A stretch of DNA of 42,549 bases from Lachnospiraceae bacterium (GCA_024403375.1 JAKSRZ010000007.1:1-42549), one strand, 5' to 3'. Positions 24,315 through 33,462 are shown, numbered from the stretch's first letter. Notes: generated from the sequence alone by a model not told the origin. Numbers and translations: made by a program.

Positions 24315-26602
24315 CCCATTGTTCTTTCTACATCGACGACGCCTTCAAGCTGGCGAAGTTTGCCGATGATAGTCATCAACTGTTCTGTACTTCCGATATC
24401 AAATCCAATCATTGTGGTCGCCATACCATTTTTGCCAACATGGCTGTTTACGGACTTCATATCAATCTTGTTTTCCGTCATAACCTTTGAAACATCAAGA
24501 ATGATGCCGCTTCTGTTATGTGCGTATATCTTTACTTCCGCAAAGTAGGAGCCGTTCTTATCGTCAATACTCCATTCTGCAGGAATCATACGGATACGTT
24601 CCTCATCTGTAGCATTAATAACGTTGACACAATCGGTTCTGTGTACGGAAATTCCTCTTCCTCGTGTGACAAAGCCACAAATCTCATCGCCCGGTACAGG
24701 TGAACAGCATTTGGAGAATCGTACAGCCAGATCATTTGCTCCCTGAACCACAATTCCCGACTTGGACTTAACATTTACCGGCTTCTTGTTTTCCTTAGCT
24801 TCCTGAACAGCCTCCATAACCATTTCGTCGGTCATTTCACGCTTGTTCTTTTTCTCCAGTTCCTCAAGAAGACGATTTACAATCTGTCCTTCCTTTATGC
24901 CGCCATGACCTACCGCTGCCAGCACCGCATCCCAATCATGGAAGCCGTACTTTTTCATTATAACTTCCGTGAACTCAGTACGAAGCAAATCAGAAGGAGC
25001 AACACCTCTTGCCTTACAATAAGCAAGAATCAGTTCTTTTCCGTGAGTTACATTATCATCCTTAAGCTCTGTTTTGAACCACTGATTAATCTTATTTCTT
25101 GCCTGACCGCTCTTTGCAATGGCGAGCCAGTCTCTGCTTGGTCCCTTGGAGTTCTGGGAGGTGATAATCTCAATACGGTCACCATTCTGAATCTTATAGT
25201 CAATAGTAACCAGTCTTCCGTTGGCTCTTGCACCTACCATCTTATTGCCTACAGCAGAATGAATCGAATATGCAAAATCAATGGGTGTGGAGCCCGCAGG
25301 CAATGTCTTTACATCTCCTGTTGGAGTAAAGCAATATACGGAATCCGAAAACAGGTCGAAATCTGACTTGACGTTTGATAGGAACTCCTTGTTATCGGAC
25401 ATATCCTGCTGCCACTCAAGAATCTGACGCAACCAGGTCATCTTTTCCTCAACAGAAGCATCCGTTTTTACACCATTCTGAACTTCCTTATATTTCCAGT
25501 GAGCTGCGATACCATATTCAGCAACCTTGTGCATTTCCATGGTTCGTATCTGAATTTCAAAGGGTGTTCCGTTAGGTCCGATGAGTGTGGTATGCAAGGA
25601 CTGATAATTGTTTGCCTTAGGCATGGCAATATAGTCCTTGAATCTTCCCGGTATGGGCTTATACATTTCGTGCATAATACCAAGTACCGCATAGCAATCT
25701 TTAACGGAATCAACAATAATTCTGATTGCGTAAAGATCATATATCTGGTCCAGAGTTTTATTCTGGTTTTTCATCTTTTTGTAGATGCTGAAGAAGTGCT
25801 TGATTCGGCCATCAATCTGAGCCTTTATCTGTGCTTCTTCAACCTTGTCGGCAATTTCATCAATACGAGCACTCATAAATGCTTCGCGCTCGTTCTTTCG
25901 GAGGGCTATCTTGTCCTCAAGATCATTGTAGACTTCCGGCTCGATGATGTGCAGCGACAGGTCATCCAGCTCAATCTTGATTCGGCTGATACCAAGACGC
26001 TGAGCCAACGGTGCATAAATGTCCATAGTCTCATGGGCCTTTTCCTGCTGCTTAGGTGCCGGCTGGTACTGCATAGTACGCATATTGTGGAGTCGGTCAG
26101 CAAGCTTGATCATGATAACACGAATATCCTTTGCCATGGCAAGGAACATCTTTCTAAGGTTTTCAGCCTGAACTTCAACCTTATCCATATCATAATTCAA
26201 CTGAGTAATCTTTGTTACACCGTCTACAAGAAGGGCTATTTCATCACCAAATTCCGCCCGTATTTCTTCCAACGTAACCGCAGTATCTTCCACTACATCA
26301 TGAAGAATTCCGGCCGCAATTGTCTCCTTATCCAATTCCAGCTCTGCAAGAATAATCGCAACGCAAAGCGGATGAATAATGTATGGTTCTCCGGACTTTC
26401 TCTTCTGGTCCGCATGAAGCTTTGCTGCCAGTGCATATGCTCTCTCGATAAGATCAAGCTCCGTTCCGGGGCGATATTGATGAATTGTCTTTTTGAGCAT
26501 ACTGAAGAGAGCCTCCGGATCGGTGAAATCCGCAGGTGTAGAAAGAGATTTTTCCATAATAGGCTTTTTAATTACATATTGGTAATTATCTCTGTTCTCC
26601 AT
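24311..26602 (-). CDS. relA: Bifunctional (p)ppGpp synthetase/hydrolase
   Basis: 763 residues, a full-length Rel. The HD hydrolase domain keeps His77 (IIHPLC) and H101-D102 (LHDVVEDT), so both degradation and synthesis are expected. The synthetase block is RFKDYIAMPKANNYQSLHTT. A TGS domain (CFTPTGDVKTLPAGSTPIDFAY) and a C-terminal ACT domain follow for ribosome sensing. AAAGGAGAGC stands before the ATG. It lies 27 nt after apt and overlaps hemZ by 4 nt. The apt-relA order is conserved in many Firmicutes. Confidence 0.97.
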   Translation of the reverse strand: MENRDNYQYVIKKPIMEKSLSTPADFTDPEALFSMLKKTIHQYRPGTELDLIERAYALAAKLHADQKRKSGEPYIIHPLCVAIILAELELDKETIAAGILHDVVEDTAVTLEEIRAEFGDEIALLVDGVTKITQLNYDMDKVEVQAENLRKMFLAMAKDIRVIMIKLADRLHNMRTMQYQPAPKQQEKAHETMDIYAPLAQRLGISRIKIELDDLSLHIIEPEVYNDLEDKIALRKNEREAFMSARIDEIADKVEEAQIKAQIDGRIKHFFSIYKKMKNQNKTLDQIYDLYAIRIIVDSVKDCYAVLGIMHEMYKPIPGRFKDYIAMPKANNYQSLHTTLIGPNGTPFEIQIRTMEMHKVAEYGIAAHWKYKEVQNGVKTDASVEEKMTWLRQILEWQQDMSDNKEFLSNVKSDFDLFSDSVYCFTPTGDVKTLPAGSTPIDFAYSIHSAVGNKMVGARANGRLVTIDYKIQNGDRIEIITSQNSKGPSRDWLAIAKSGQARNKINQWFKTELKDDNVTHGKELILAYCKARGVAPSDLLRTEFTEVIMKKYGFHDWDAVLAAVGHGGIKEGQIVNRLLEELEKKNKREMTDEMVMEAVQEAKENKKPVNVKSKSGIVVQGANDLAVRFSKCCSPVPGDEICGFVTRGRGISVHRTDCVNVINATDEERIRMIPAEWSIDDKNGSYFAEVKIYAHNRSGIILDVSKVMTENKIDMKSVNSHVGKNGMATTMIGFDIGSTEQLMTIIGKLRQLEGVVDVERTMG

Positions 26603-26629
26603 AAGCTCTCCTTTCAGAAAAGCTACAGT

Positions 26630-27154
26630 TTATTTTCCGGGATATGCAACTACAGATGCAATATCGTATCCCTTAAGCTTTTCTCTGCCCTTAAGGCCTT
26701 CAAGCTCCATAAGGAAAATGATTTTAACAACTTCACCGCCAAGCTGCTCTACAAGCTTGATAATAGCTTCAATTGTGCCGCCTGTGGCAATAAGGTCATC
26801 AACAATAATAACCTTCTGTCCTCTTTTGATTGCATCCTTGTGCATTTCAATAGTTGCTGTACCGTACTCAAGGTCATATGTCTGCTCAATTGTTTCACAA
26901 GGGAGTTTGCCCTTTTTACGAACAGGTACAAAAGACTTCTTAAGATTGTAAGCGATGGGAACACCAAAGATAAAGCCTCTGGATTCGGGTCCGACAATTA
27001 CGTCGAATTCTTCATCTTCTGCAAGCTTCTGAAGTTCATCAATTGCAAGGTGAAGACCATCTGCGTCCTGAATAACGCTTGTTACGTCACGGAACATAAT
27101 GCCGGGTTCCGGGAAATCAGGAATTGTTCTTACATAATCAGCTACTGTTTTCAT
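26630..27154 (-). CDS. apt: Adenine phosphoribosyltransferase
   Basis: 174 residues from the ATG at 27154, which has TGGAGGTTCACTT upstream; a longer frame to 27256 overlaps the mraY-like gene and has no ribosome site. It converts adenine and PRPP to AMP. The PRPP loop is VIIVDDLIATGGT, and the N-terminal block IPDFPEPGIMFRDVT is diagnostic for Apt. It lies between the mraY-like gene (20 nt) and relA (27 nt). Confidence 0.98.
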   Translation of the reverse strand: MKTVADYVRTIPDFPEPGIMFRDVTSVIQDADGLHLAIDELQKLAEDEEFDVIVGPESRGFIFGVPIAYNLKKSFVPVRKKGKLPCETIEQTYDLEYGTATIEMHKDAIKRGQKVIIVDDLIATGGTIEAIIKLVEQLGGEVVKIIFLMELEGLKGREKLKGYDIASVVAYPGK

Positions 27155-27174
27155 AAGTGAACCTCCATATAACC

Positions 27175-28143
27175 TCAGCCTACGAACCAAAGCGCGGCTG
27201 CTGAAATCACAATCTGAATAATTACAAATCTGAATACACACTGGGTGTTGGACCATCCCATAACCTTTCTCACATGGTCATGAAGAGGGGTTCTTGTATT
27301 CTTTAATATTTTAAGTTTGATTGTCCTTGCCAGGAACAGTTTTAATAATCCCAATCCACCGTCAAGAATAATTACTAATGCAAATATGAGAACCATAAAC
27401 GGATCTCTTGAAAGAAGGGCAAGCACTGCAATCAGTGTTCCCATCGCTCTTGAGCCTGCATCTCCCATAAGAACGATGGAAGGTGTTGAGTTAAAGAGCA
27501 GGTATCCGAGAAGACATGCTATGAAGTAGAATGCCATATATGTAAGTTCGGGACAGTTATAGGCTCTTATTCCGTTCATGACTGCAAAGGAAGCCAGTAC
27601 CGTAATAACCAGGGAAGATGAAAGTCCGTCCACACCATCGGTGCAGTTGGTCACATTTATCATCATCCATACAAGGCCTGTTGCAAGTATTGCATAAAGC
27701 CATATCGGCATTTCAAAGCTGAAACCCAATAGTGCCATATTAACTTCTGTGCCGTTAAATACAATATATGTAGCAGCAATACCGCCGGAAATTACAAGGT
27801 CAAGTATTCCCTTCTTCCATTCGCCCCAAGGCTTTTCAGCGGCATCATCAAAGTAACCGGTAAGCATCGATGCCATAATGAGAACAAGGTATAATGCTAC
27901 TTCCAGGCTTCTTACGTAACAGATTGCGGATATAACCGTAAATACTGAAACGAATATCAGACCTGCTCCTCTGGCTTTTCCTTCCGAAAGGGCTCCTTCA
28001 ACAGCAAACTTTCTTCCTTGATCTCTGGGAAGCTTCTTTTTAAAACTTCCGATAAGAAGGGTTGTAAGTGCAAAGCACAACATCAATCCGGTAAAAATCA
28101 TCCACTGATAATCACGTTGAAAAATAACAGTATTCTCTGACAC
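27175..28143 (-). CDS. MraY-like polyprenyl-phosphate phosphosugar-1-phosphate transferase
   Basis: 322 residues with about ten membrane helices. It belongs to the MraY/WecA family, which transfers a sugar-1-phosphate from a nucleotide to undecaprenyl phosphate. Family motifs are FDDA (first Asp pair), NVTNCTDGVDGLSSS, GDAGSRAMG and PLHDHVRKVMGWSNTQ. The last is the MraY His motif, but the middle His of the usual HHH is Asp, and the context is outside any cell-wall cluster. It may be the cell-wall MraY or a paralogue for another glycan. The start is GTG at 28143 with AAGGAG upstream. It lies between folA and apt. Confidence 0.85.
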   Translation of the reverse strand: MSENTVIFQRDYQWMIFTGLMLCFALTTLLIGSFKKKLPRDQGRKFAVEGALSEGKARGAGLIFVSVFTVISAICYVRSLEVALYLVLIMASMLTGYFDDAAEKPWGEWKKGILDLVISGGIAATYIVFNGTEVNMALLGFSFEMPIWLYAILATGLVWMMINVTNCTDGVDGLSSSLVITVLASFAVMNGIRAYNCPELTYMAFYFIACLLGYLLFNSTPSIVLMGDAGSRAMGTLIAVLALLSRDPFMVLIFALVIILDGGLGLLKLFLARTIKLKILKNTRTPLHDHVRKVMGWSNTQCVFRFVIIQIVISAAALWFVG

Positions 28144-28185
28144 AATGACTCCTTACGCGGGCTGACGTATTGTTTTTCAGCCCAT

Positions 28186-28680
28186 CTATTTTTTCTTTTT
28201 GTATGTACAGAAGAAATATTCCATGCTGAAGCATGTCATCTCTTCAGACTCGTCCACACATTCCCAGCTTTCATCCTTATCCAGATTAGGAAAAAATGTG
28301 TCCGCAGTATATTCATAATTGATTTTCGTAATCACTGCAGTATCGCACTGATCTAAAAGCTGGGCGTAGATTTCTCCGCCGCCGATTACAAAAATATCAT
28401 CCTCAGCAGACAATTCACGAGCCTTTGCCACTGCTTCTTCGGGAGAGTTTACTACGATTGCTCCATGACCATCATAGTTCTTCTTACGAGTCACCACAAT
28501 GTTCACGCGATCCTTTAACGGTCTTCCTTCGGGAAAGCTTTCAAGTGTCTTTCTTCCCATGATTAATGTCTTTCCCGTAGTAAGCATTCTGAAGTTCTTT
28601 TTATCTCCCGGAATGCTGACCAACAAATCATTATTATAACCGATTCCCCAGTTTTTATCAACTGCAACGATTAACTGCAT
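28186..28680 (-). CDS. folA: Dihydrofolate reductase
   Basis: 164 residues, standard length. It reduces dihydrofolate with NADPH, restoring the cofactor oxidised by ThyA. The N-terminus (LIVAVDKNWGIGYNNDL) contains the WGIG loop. The NADPH region includes GKTLIMGRKTLESF and FVIGGGEIYAQ. It lies 24 nt downstream of thyA, the usual functional pairing. Confidence 0.98.
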   Translation of the reverse strand: MQLIVAVDKNWGIGYNNDLLVSIPGDKKNFRMLTTGKTLIMGRKTLESFPEGRPLKDRVNIVVTRKKNYDGHGAIVVNSPEEAVAKARELSAEDDIFVIGGGEIYAQLLDQCDTAVITKINYEYTADTFFPNLDKDESWECVDESEEMTCFSMEYFFCTYKKKK

Positions 28681-28704
28681 ATGTGTATCTCCTACTATTT
28701 TTTA

Positions 28705-29550
28705 TTAAATTGCCACCGGAATCTTAATCTGTTCCCCGGTAACATAGTTATCCAATCTGACATCATCTGCCGTGAAGTCGTAGAAATGCTTGACGTCAGG
28801 ATTAAGCCATAATGTGGGGGCGTCATATTGTGGACGTGAAATCAGTTCCTTCACTATATCCACATGCCTGTCATAAATGTGAGCATCGGCAATTACATGC
28901 ATAAACTCTCCGACTTCCATATCGCACTCTCGTGCAATCATATGAAGAAGGACAGCATACTGGCACACATTCCAGTTATTTGCCGTAAGCACATCCTGTG
29001 AGCGCTGGTTTAATATGCCGTTAAGAACAAGTTTATCACTGTCTCTTTTCTTTGTTACATTGAAGGTCATGCTGTATGCACAGGGATAAAGATGCATCTC
29101 GTGCAGGTCGGCATGAACATAGATGTTGGTCATTATTCTGCGGCTGTAAGGATTGTTTTTCAGGTCCCAGATAACCCTGTCCACCTGATCCATCATTCCT
29201 TCTTTGTACTGATGCTTTACACCCAGCTGATATCCGTAGGCCTTGCCTATAGAGCCCTCTTCGTCTGCCCAGGAATCCCATATCTTACTCTTCAATTCGT
29301 GAATATTATTGGACTTTTTCTGCCAAATCCAGAGTATCTCGTCTGTAGCGGATTTTATGGCTGTTTTTCGAAGTGTCATAGCCGGAAATTCTTTAGAAAG
29401 ATCATAGCGGTTTACAACACCGAACTTTTTGATTGTGTATGCCAGCTCTCCGTCCTCCCAATGTGGGCGAACCTTCTCTCCTCTTGTGTCCGTTCCGTTT
29501 TCCAAAATATCCTGACACATGTTTACAAACAGCTTATCCGCATAACTCAT
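28705..29550 (-). CDS. thyA: Thymidylate synthase
   Basis: 281 residues from the ATG at 29550 (GGAAGGAAGAAG upstream); an in-frame extension to 29571 has no better site. It methylates dUMP to dTMP using methylene-tetrahydrofolate. The catalytic Cys is in HLYPCAYSMTF, and the RSQDVLTANNWNVCQY and DAHIYDRH blocks bind substrate. The RSQDV... block is the Bacillus ThyA-like variant rather than the E. coli RSCDVFLG form. It heads the run leading to folA and relA and lies 87 nt after the second nrdD, so DNA-precursor genes are grouped. Confidence 0.97.
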   Translation of the reverse strand: MSYADKLFVNMCQDILENGTDTRGEKVRPHWEDGELAYTIKKFGVVNRYDLSKEFPAMTLRKTAIKSATDEILWIWQKKSNNIHELKSKIWDSWADEEGSIGKAYGYQLGVKHQYKEGMMDQVDRVIWDLKNNPYSRRIMTNIYVHADLHEMHLYPCAYSMTFNVTKKRDSDKLVLNGILNQRSQDVLTANNWNVCQYAVLLHMIARECDMEVGEFMHVIADAHIYDRHVDIVKELISRPQYDAPTLWLNPDVKHFYDFTADDVRLDNYVTGEQIKIPVAI

Positions 29551-29564
29551 AATCTTCTTCCTTC

Positions 29565-29615
29565 CCACCAAAAAAATGTCAACAAGCGGGCGATGTTTTT
29601 CAACACTCTCCCGCT
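29565..29615 (-). terminator. Possible terminator between nrdD2 and thyA
   Basis: AGCGGG (29585-29590) pairs with CCCGCT (29610-29615), and a GTGTT/AACAT pairing lies inside. On the minus strand TGTTGACATTTTTTT follows. The U-tract is displaced by about 8 nt, so termination may be partial. Confidence 0.5.
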
Positions 29616-29637
29616 GTTTTAAGTTCGGTCTGAACCT

Positions 29638-32013
29638 TTATCTATGGTCTACGTAACTCTTAATCATTGATGCGTTGGCATACTTGCTCACTTCACCGTT
29701 TTTAAGGACTATCAGTGTAGGTGCCTGCATGATTCCGTACTGCATAACAAGGTCTGTACGTTCTTCCGCATCTATAATCTCATAGTTGATGCCCTTTAAG
29801 AATTCCTTTGCTTTGCTGCAATTCGGGCAGGTTTTTGTGGTAAATAACAACAGTCTCTCGTTATCGAAGCCGCTTCCGTCCGCAGTAATTTCCACCATAC
29901 CGTCCGAAGCACCTCTTTCATTTCCTACAGACATCTTCCTTGAACCTGCGATATCATAAACCATTCTGTTCTTGTATTCCTGAGATTTTCCGTCGTTCCA
30001 GTTCTGAACAGGTCGATAATATCCTGTGATTCTTGAGTAAACCTCTGCTTTTTCGCCGCACACAGGGCACGTTGAATGCTCACCGGAAATATAGCCGTGA
30101 GTCTTACATACTGAGTATGTGGGAGACATTGTATAATAGGGCAGCTTATAGTTCTCCGCTATTGTGCGGACAAGTTTTGCCGCTGCTTTCCAGTCAGGAA
30201 GTCTCTCTCCGAGGAATGCATGGAAAACGGTGCCTGATGTATATAATGTCTGAAGTTCATCCTGTACATCCAATGCTTCAAATATGTCAGCGGTTGAATC
30301 TACAGGGAGGTGTGAACTGTTTGTATAATAAGGTGTATCTCCGGGTTTTCCTGCTGTTCTGATGTCTGGATAGTGTTTCTTATCATGCTTCGCAAGACGG
30401 TAGCTTGTAGACTCTGCAGGAGTAGCCTCCAGGTTGTAAAGGTCTCCGTACATTTCCTGATAATCACTGAGGCGTTCCCTCATATGGTTAAGAGTTTTCT
30501 TTGTAAATTCCTGTGAACTTCTGTCATTAAGATCGCGGCCAAGCCACTTGGCATTAAGGCATGCCTCGTTCATTCCCACAAGAACGATTGTGGAGAAGTG
30601 GTTTGCGAAGGTTCCGAGATATCTCTTTGTGTACGGATAAAGTCCCTCCTCAAGGAGCTTTGTAATAACATCTCTCTTCACTTTAAGAGAACGTGCTGCC
30701 ACATCCAGCATGTGATCCAGACGCTTAAAGAAATCCGCCTCGTCTGCCGCAAGATATGCGAGTCTGGGCATATTAATCGTAACAACGCCGATAGAGCCGG
30801 TGCTCTCACCTGATCCGAAAAATCCGCCGGTTTTCTTTCTGAGCTCACGAAGGTCAAGGCGAAGACGACAGCACATTGATCTGACGTCAGATGGTTCCAT
30901 ATCAGAGTTAATATAGTTTGAGAAGTAGGGAGTTCCGTACTTCGCCGTCATTTCAAATAAAAGCTTGTTGTTTTCTGTTTCACTCCAGTCAAAGTCTCTT
31001 GTGATTGAATATGTGGGAATAGGATACTGGAAGCCTCTTCCGTTAGCATCACCCTCAATCATTGTTTCAATGAAGGCTTTGTTAATCATATCCATTTCAG
31101 GCTTACAGTCCTTGTAGCAAAAATCCACTTCTTTGCCGCCAACAATGCAGGGAAGCTCAGCCAGGTCAGCAGGAACGGTCCAGTCCAGAGTTACATTTGA
31201 AAAGGGTGCCTGTGTGCCCCAGCGGCTGGGAGTGTTGACACCGTAAATAAATGACTGAATGCACTGCTTGACTTCCTTGTAAGGGAGATTATCTATCTTT
31301 ACAAAGGGAGCAAGGTATGTATCGAAAGAGGAAAATGCCTGTGCACCTGCCCACTCATTCTGCATAATTCCGAGGAAGTTTACCATCTGATTGCATAAGG
31401 TGGAAAGGTGTGCCGCAGGTGCGGATGTAATCTTTCCCGGGATGCCGCCAAGACCCTCCTGAATAAGCTGCTTAAGAGACCAGCCCGCACAGTAGCCTGT
31501 AAGCATGGAGAGATCATGAATGTGGATGTCCGCATTTTTGTGGGCATTCTCAATCTCGGTATCATATACTTCGGAAAGCCAGTAGTTGGCGGTAATAGCA
31601 CCTGAATTATGGAGAATAAGGCCTCCTACGGAGTATGTAACCGTAGAATTTTCTTTTACTCTCCAGTCCTCTTCCTTAACGTATTTATCCACTGTTTCCT
31701 TGTAATCAAGGATTGTGGACTTCATATTACGGATTTTTTCACGATTTTTTCTGTATAAAATGTAGGCTTTGGCAACATCGGTGTATCCTGCCTGCTCCAG
31801 CACATGCTCTGCACTGTCCTGGATATCCTCCACACTGATGGTTCCGTCTTTGATTTTAGGTTGAAAATCACTTGTAACTCTGAGCGCAAGCAGATTAATG
31901 ATATCGTCATTGAAATTTTTCTGAGTGGCAGTAAAAGCCTTAGAAAGAGCTGCTGCTATTTTTGATAGTGTAAAATCTGTTATTTCCCCATCCCTCTTTA
32001 CTACACTGATCAT
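29638..32013 (-). CDS. nrdD: Class III ribonucleotide reductase with C-terminal thioredoxin-like domain
   Basis: 791 residues from the ATG at 32013 (AAAGGAGAAG upstream; an in-frame TTG six codons earlier is less likely). It is a second, clearly different anaerobic RNR. An ATP-cone (about 1-95) is followed by the catalytic barrel, with SMCCRLRLDLREL holding the thiyl Cys and GFFGSGESTGSIG. A zinc-type C-x-x-C pair (CPVCGE) precedes the glycyl radical at Gly664 (SRITGYYRPVQNW). Residues 721-791 are a thioredoxin/glutaredoxin-like fold with CPNC at 729-732 and a cis-Pro (QAPT). This suggests a redoxin-dependent NrdD carrying its own electron donor, unlike the formate-using NrdD1 at 19507. No nrdG is adjacent. 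Confidence 0.93.
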   Translation of the reverse strand: MISVVKRDGEITDFTLSKIAAALSKAFTATQKNFNDDIINLLALRVTSDFQPKIKDGTISVEDIQDSAEHVLEQAGYTDVAKAYILYRKNREKIRNMKSTILDYKETVDKYVKEEDWRVKENSTVTYSVGGLILHNSGAITANYWLSEVYDTEIENAHKNADIHIHDLSMLTGYCAGWSLKQLIQEGLGGIPGKITSAPAAHLSTLCNQMVNFLGIMQNEWAGAQAFSSFDTYLAPFVKIDNLPYKEVKQCIQSFIYGVNTPSRWGTQAPFSNVTLDWTVPADLAELPCIVGGKEVDFCYKDCKPEMDMINKAFIETMIEGDANGRGFQYPIPTYSITRDFDWSETENNKLLFEMTAKYGTPYFSNYINSDMEPSDVRSMCCRLRLDLRELRKKTGGFFGSGESTGSIGVVTINMPRLAYLAADEADFFKRLDHMLDVAARSLKVKRDVITKLLEEGLYPYTKRYLGTFANHFSTIVLVGMNEACLNAKWLGRDLNDRSSQEFTKKTLNHMRERLSDYQEMYGDLYNLEATPAESTSYRLAKHDKKHYPDIRTAGKPGDTPYYTNSSHLPVDSTADIFEALDVQDELQTLYTSGTVFHAFLGERLPDWKAAAKLVRTIAENYKLPYYTMSPTYSVCKTHGYISGEHSTCPVCGEKAEVYSRITGYYRPVQNWNDGKSQEYKNRMVYDIAGSRKMSVGNERGASDGMVEITADGSGFDNERLLLFTTKTCPNCSKAKEFLKGINYEIIDAEERTDLVMQYGIMQAPTLIVLKNGEVSKYANASMIKSYVDHR

Positions 32014-32052
32014 TTTTACTTCTCCTTTCAATTACCGCTTGGTACGAGTAAA

Positions 32053-32081
32053 AGTTTAGTAAATGCCGTCAGTGATGTCAA
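32053..32081 (-). promoter_or_regulatory. Predicted sigma-A promoter of the second nrdD
   Basis: TTGACA (32081-32076), 17-bp spacer, TAAACT (32058-32053). Start near 32046, about 33 nt before the ATG. Confidence 0.75.
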
Positions 32082-32090
32082 GTCCTAAAT

Positions 32091-32135
32091 ACACAATATG
32101 GAGGACACTTTTTACCCAACCACTACATCTTGTGT
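32091..32135. promoter_or_regulatory. Predicted NrdR boxes upstream of the second nrdD
   Basis: CCACTACATCTTGTGT (32120-32135) matches the NrdR consensus at 13 of 16 positions, including all strongly conserved ones. ACACAATATGGAGGAC (32091-32106) matches perfectly over its first nine positions and then degrades. The starts are 29 bp apart, slightly less than the usual 31-32. Both lie just upstream of the -35. Confidence 0.5.
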
Positions 32136-32164
32136 TAACGACATAGTTATAATCATTTGTAGAA

Positions 32165-32196
32165 TACAAAAAAAAGGTAAACTTAATTACCTTTTT
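32165..32196 (-). terminator. Rho-independent terminator after hflX
   Basis: AAAGGTAA (32173-32180) pairs with TTACCTTT (32187-32194). On the minus strand it is followed by a run of eight T. It lies about 19 nt past the hflX stop. Confidence 0.85.
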
Positions 32197-32214
32197 CTTG
32201 ATGCATTGCGTCTC

Positions 32215-33462
32215 TTACTTTGTTTTTTCTATATAAGCACAAACATGAATTCCATCTTCCATATATTCTTCGGAAATAATCTGTCCGTGTCTTCTTATGT
32301 TCTGAATTTCTCCGGCTTCGTTAAAGCCAAAGACCTTTTCGATGTATTCTCTGCCGTTTTTAATAATCTGATCCAGTGTTCTGCACACCTCCTCAAGCCC
32401 CAAACCCTCTTTGGCAGAGATTCTAAGGGTGTAGTCTGCTTTGAGATCCTTAAGAGTTTTTTCTTCTGTCAGACGGTCACATTTGTTAAAAAGTGTGACA
32501 AACGTCTTTCCGGTAACTCCCAAGTCGTTAAGCGTTTCGTAAGTAACCTCCATGTGCCTTAAATAATCCGGAGACGAAGCGTCCACCACCTGAAGAATAA
32601 TATCGCAATATTTTGCCTCTTCCAAGGTCGATCTGAAGGCATCTATCAGATTATGCGGAAGCTTTCTTACAAAACCAACCGTGTCAGTCAGAAGAATTTT
32701 CTGTCCCTTGTCCAGTACCAGTTCTCTGACGGTAGGATCCAAGGTTGCGAACAACTTGTCCTCCTCCAGAACGTCGGCACCTGTAAGTGCATTTAAAAGG
32801 GTGGACTTTCCTGCATTTGTATATCCTACTATTGCAGCCGATGGAACATTAGCCTTCATTCTCTGGGCTCTTGTAACATCTCTGGAACGTACCACGTCAT
32901 CCAAATCCGCGTTCAGTTCAGAAATACGGTTTCTGATAAGTCGTCTGTCAATCTCCAGTTTCTTCTCTCCGGGGCCCCTTGTTCCGATGCCGCCGCCAAG
33001 TCTTGAAAGGTTGCTTCTCATTCCGATAAGGTGTGACTGTCTGTATTTTAACTGTGCCAGTTCTACCTGGATTTTACCCTCTCTCGTCCTTGCGTGCTGG
33101 GCAAAAATATCCAGAATAACCTGTGTTCTGTCCAGAACCTTGCAGTCAATGGCTTCCTCAAGATTACTTAACTGGGCAGGTGACAATTCATCATCACATA
33201 CAACGCCGGTGGCCCCCAATGAACTGATCATCTCACAAAGTTCCTCTACTTTTCCTTTACCAAAGTAGGTAGTTCTGTCCGGCTCTTCTCTGTTCTGAAT
33301 AAGCGTTCCGCAAACATCGGCTCCTGCTGTTCTCACCAGTTCCTTCAGTTCTTCCAGCGATTCTTCCGTTTCGTCTGCAATTCTGTTTCCATTTTTAAAG
33401 GTGTCCCCAACGGAGACACCTATAAGTATGAAGCTTTCTTTTGCTTCCTGTAATTCTATCAT
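32215..33462 (-). CDS. hflX: Ribosome-associated GTPase HflX
   Basis: 415 residues. HflX splits or rescues stalled ribosomes and binds the 50S subunit. An N-terminal HflX domain with RTTYFGKGKVEEL and a Gly-rich GGGIGTRGPGE linker precedes the GTPase domain: G1 GYTNAGKST, G3 DTVGF, G4 NKCD and G5 SAK. The ATG overlaps the stop of the upstream MCP gene by one base (TAATG), so the two are co-translated. A strong terminator follows. Confidence 0.97.
   Translation of the reverse strand: MIELQEAKESFILIGVSVGDTFKNGNRIADETEESLEELKELVRTAGADVCGTLIQNREEPDRTTYFGKGKVEELCEMISSLGATGVVCDDELSPAQLSNLEEAIDCKVLDRTQVILDIFAQHARTREGKIQVELAQLKYRQSHLIGMRSNLSRLGGGIGTRGPGEKKLEIDRRLIRNRISELNADLDDVVRSRDVTRAQRMKANVPSAAIVGYTNAGKSTLLNALTGADVLEEDKLFATLDPTVRELVLDKGQKILLTDTVGFVRKLPHNLIDAFRSTLEEAKYCDIILQVVDASSPDYLRHMEVTYETLNDLGVTGKTFVTLFNKCDRLTEEKTLKDLKADYTLRISAKEGLGLEEVCRTLDQIIKNGREYIEKVFGFNEAGEIQNIRRHGQIISEEYMEDGIHVCAYIEKTK

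Noticed and set aside
25499..27160. A 553-codon plus-strand open frame antisense to relA and apt
   Set aside because: It spans two well-supported genes and their intergenic gap, has no ribosome site and an odd Cys/Asn/Phe/Leu-rich composition. It is a codon-bias shadow.
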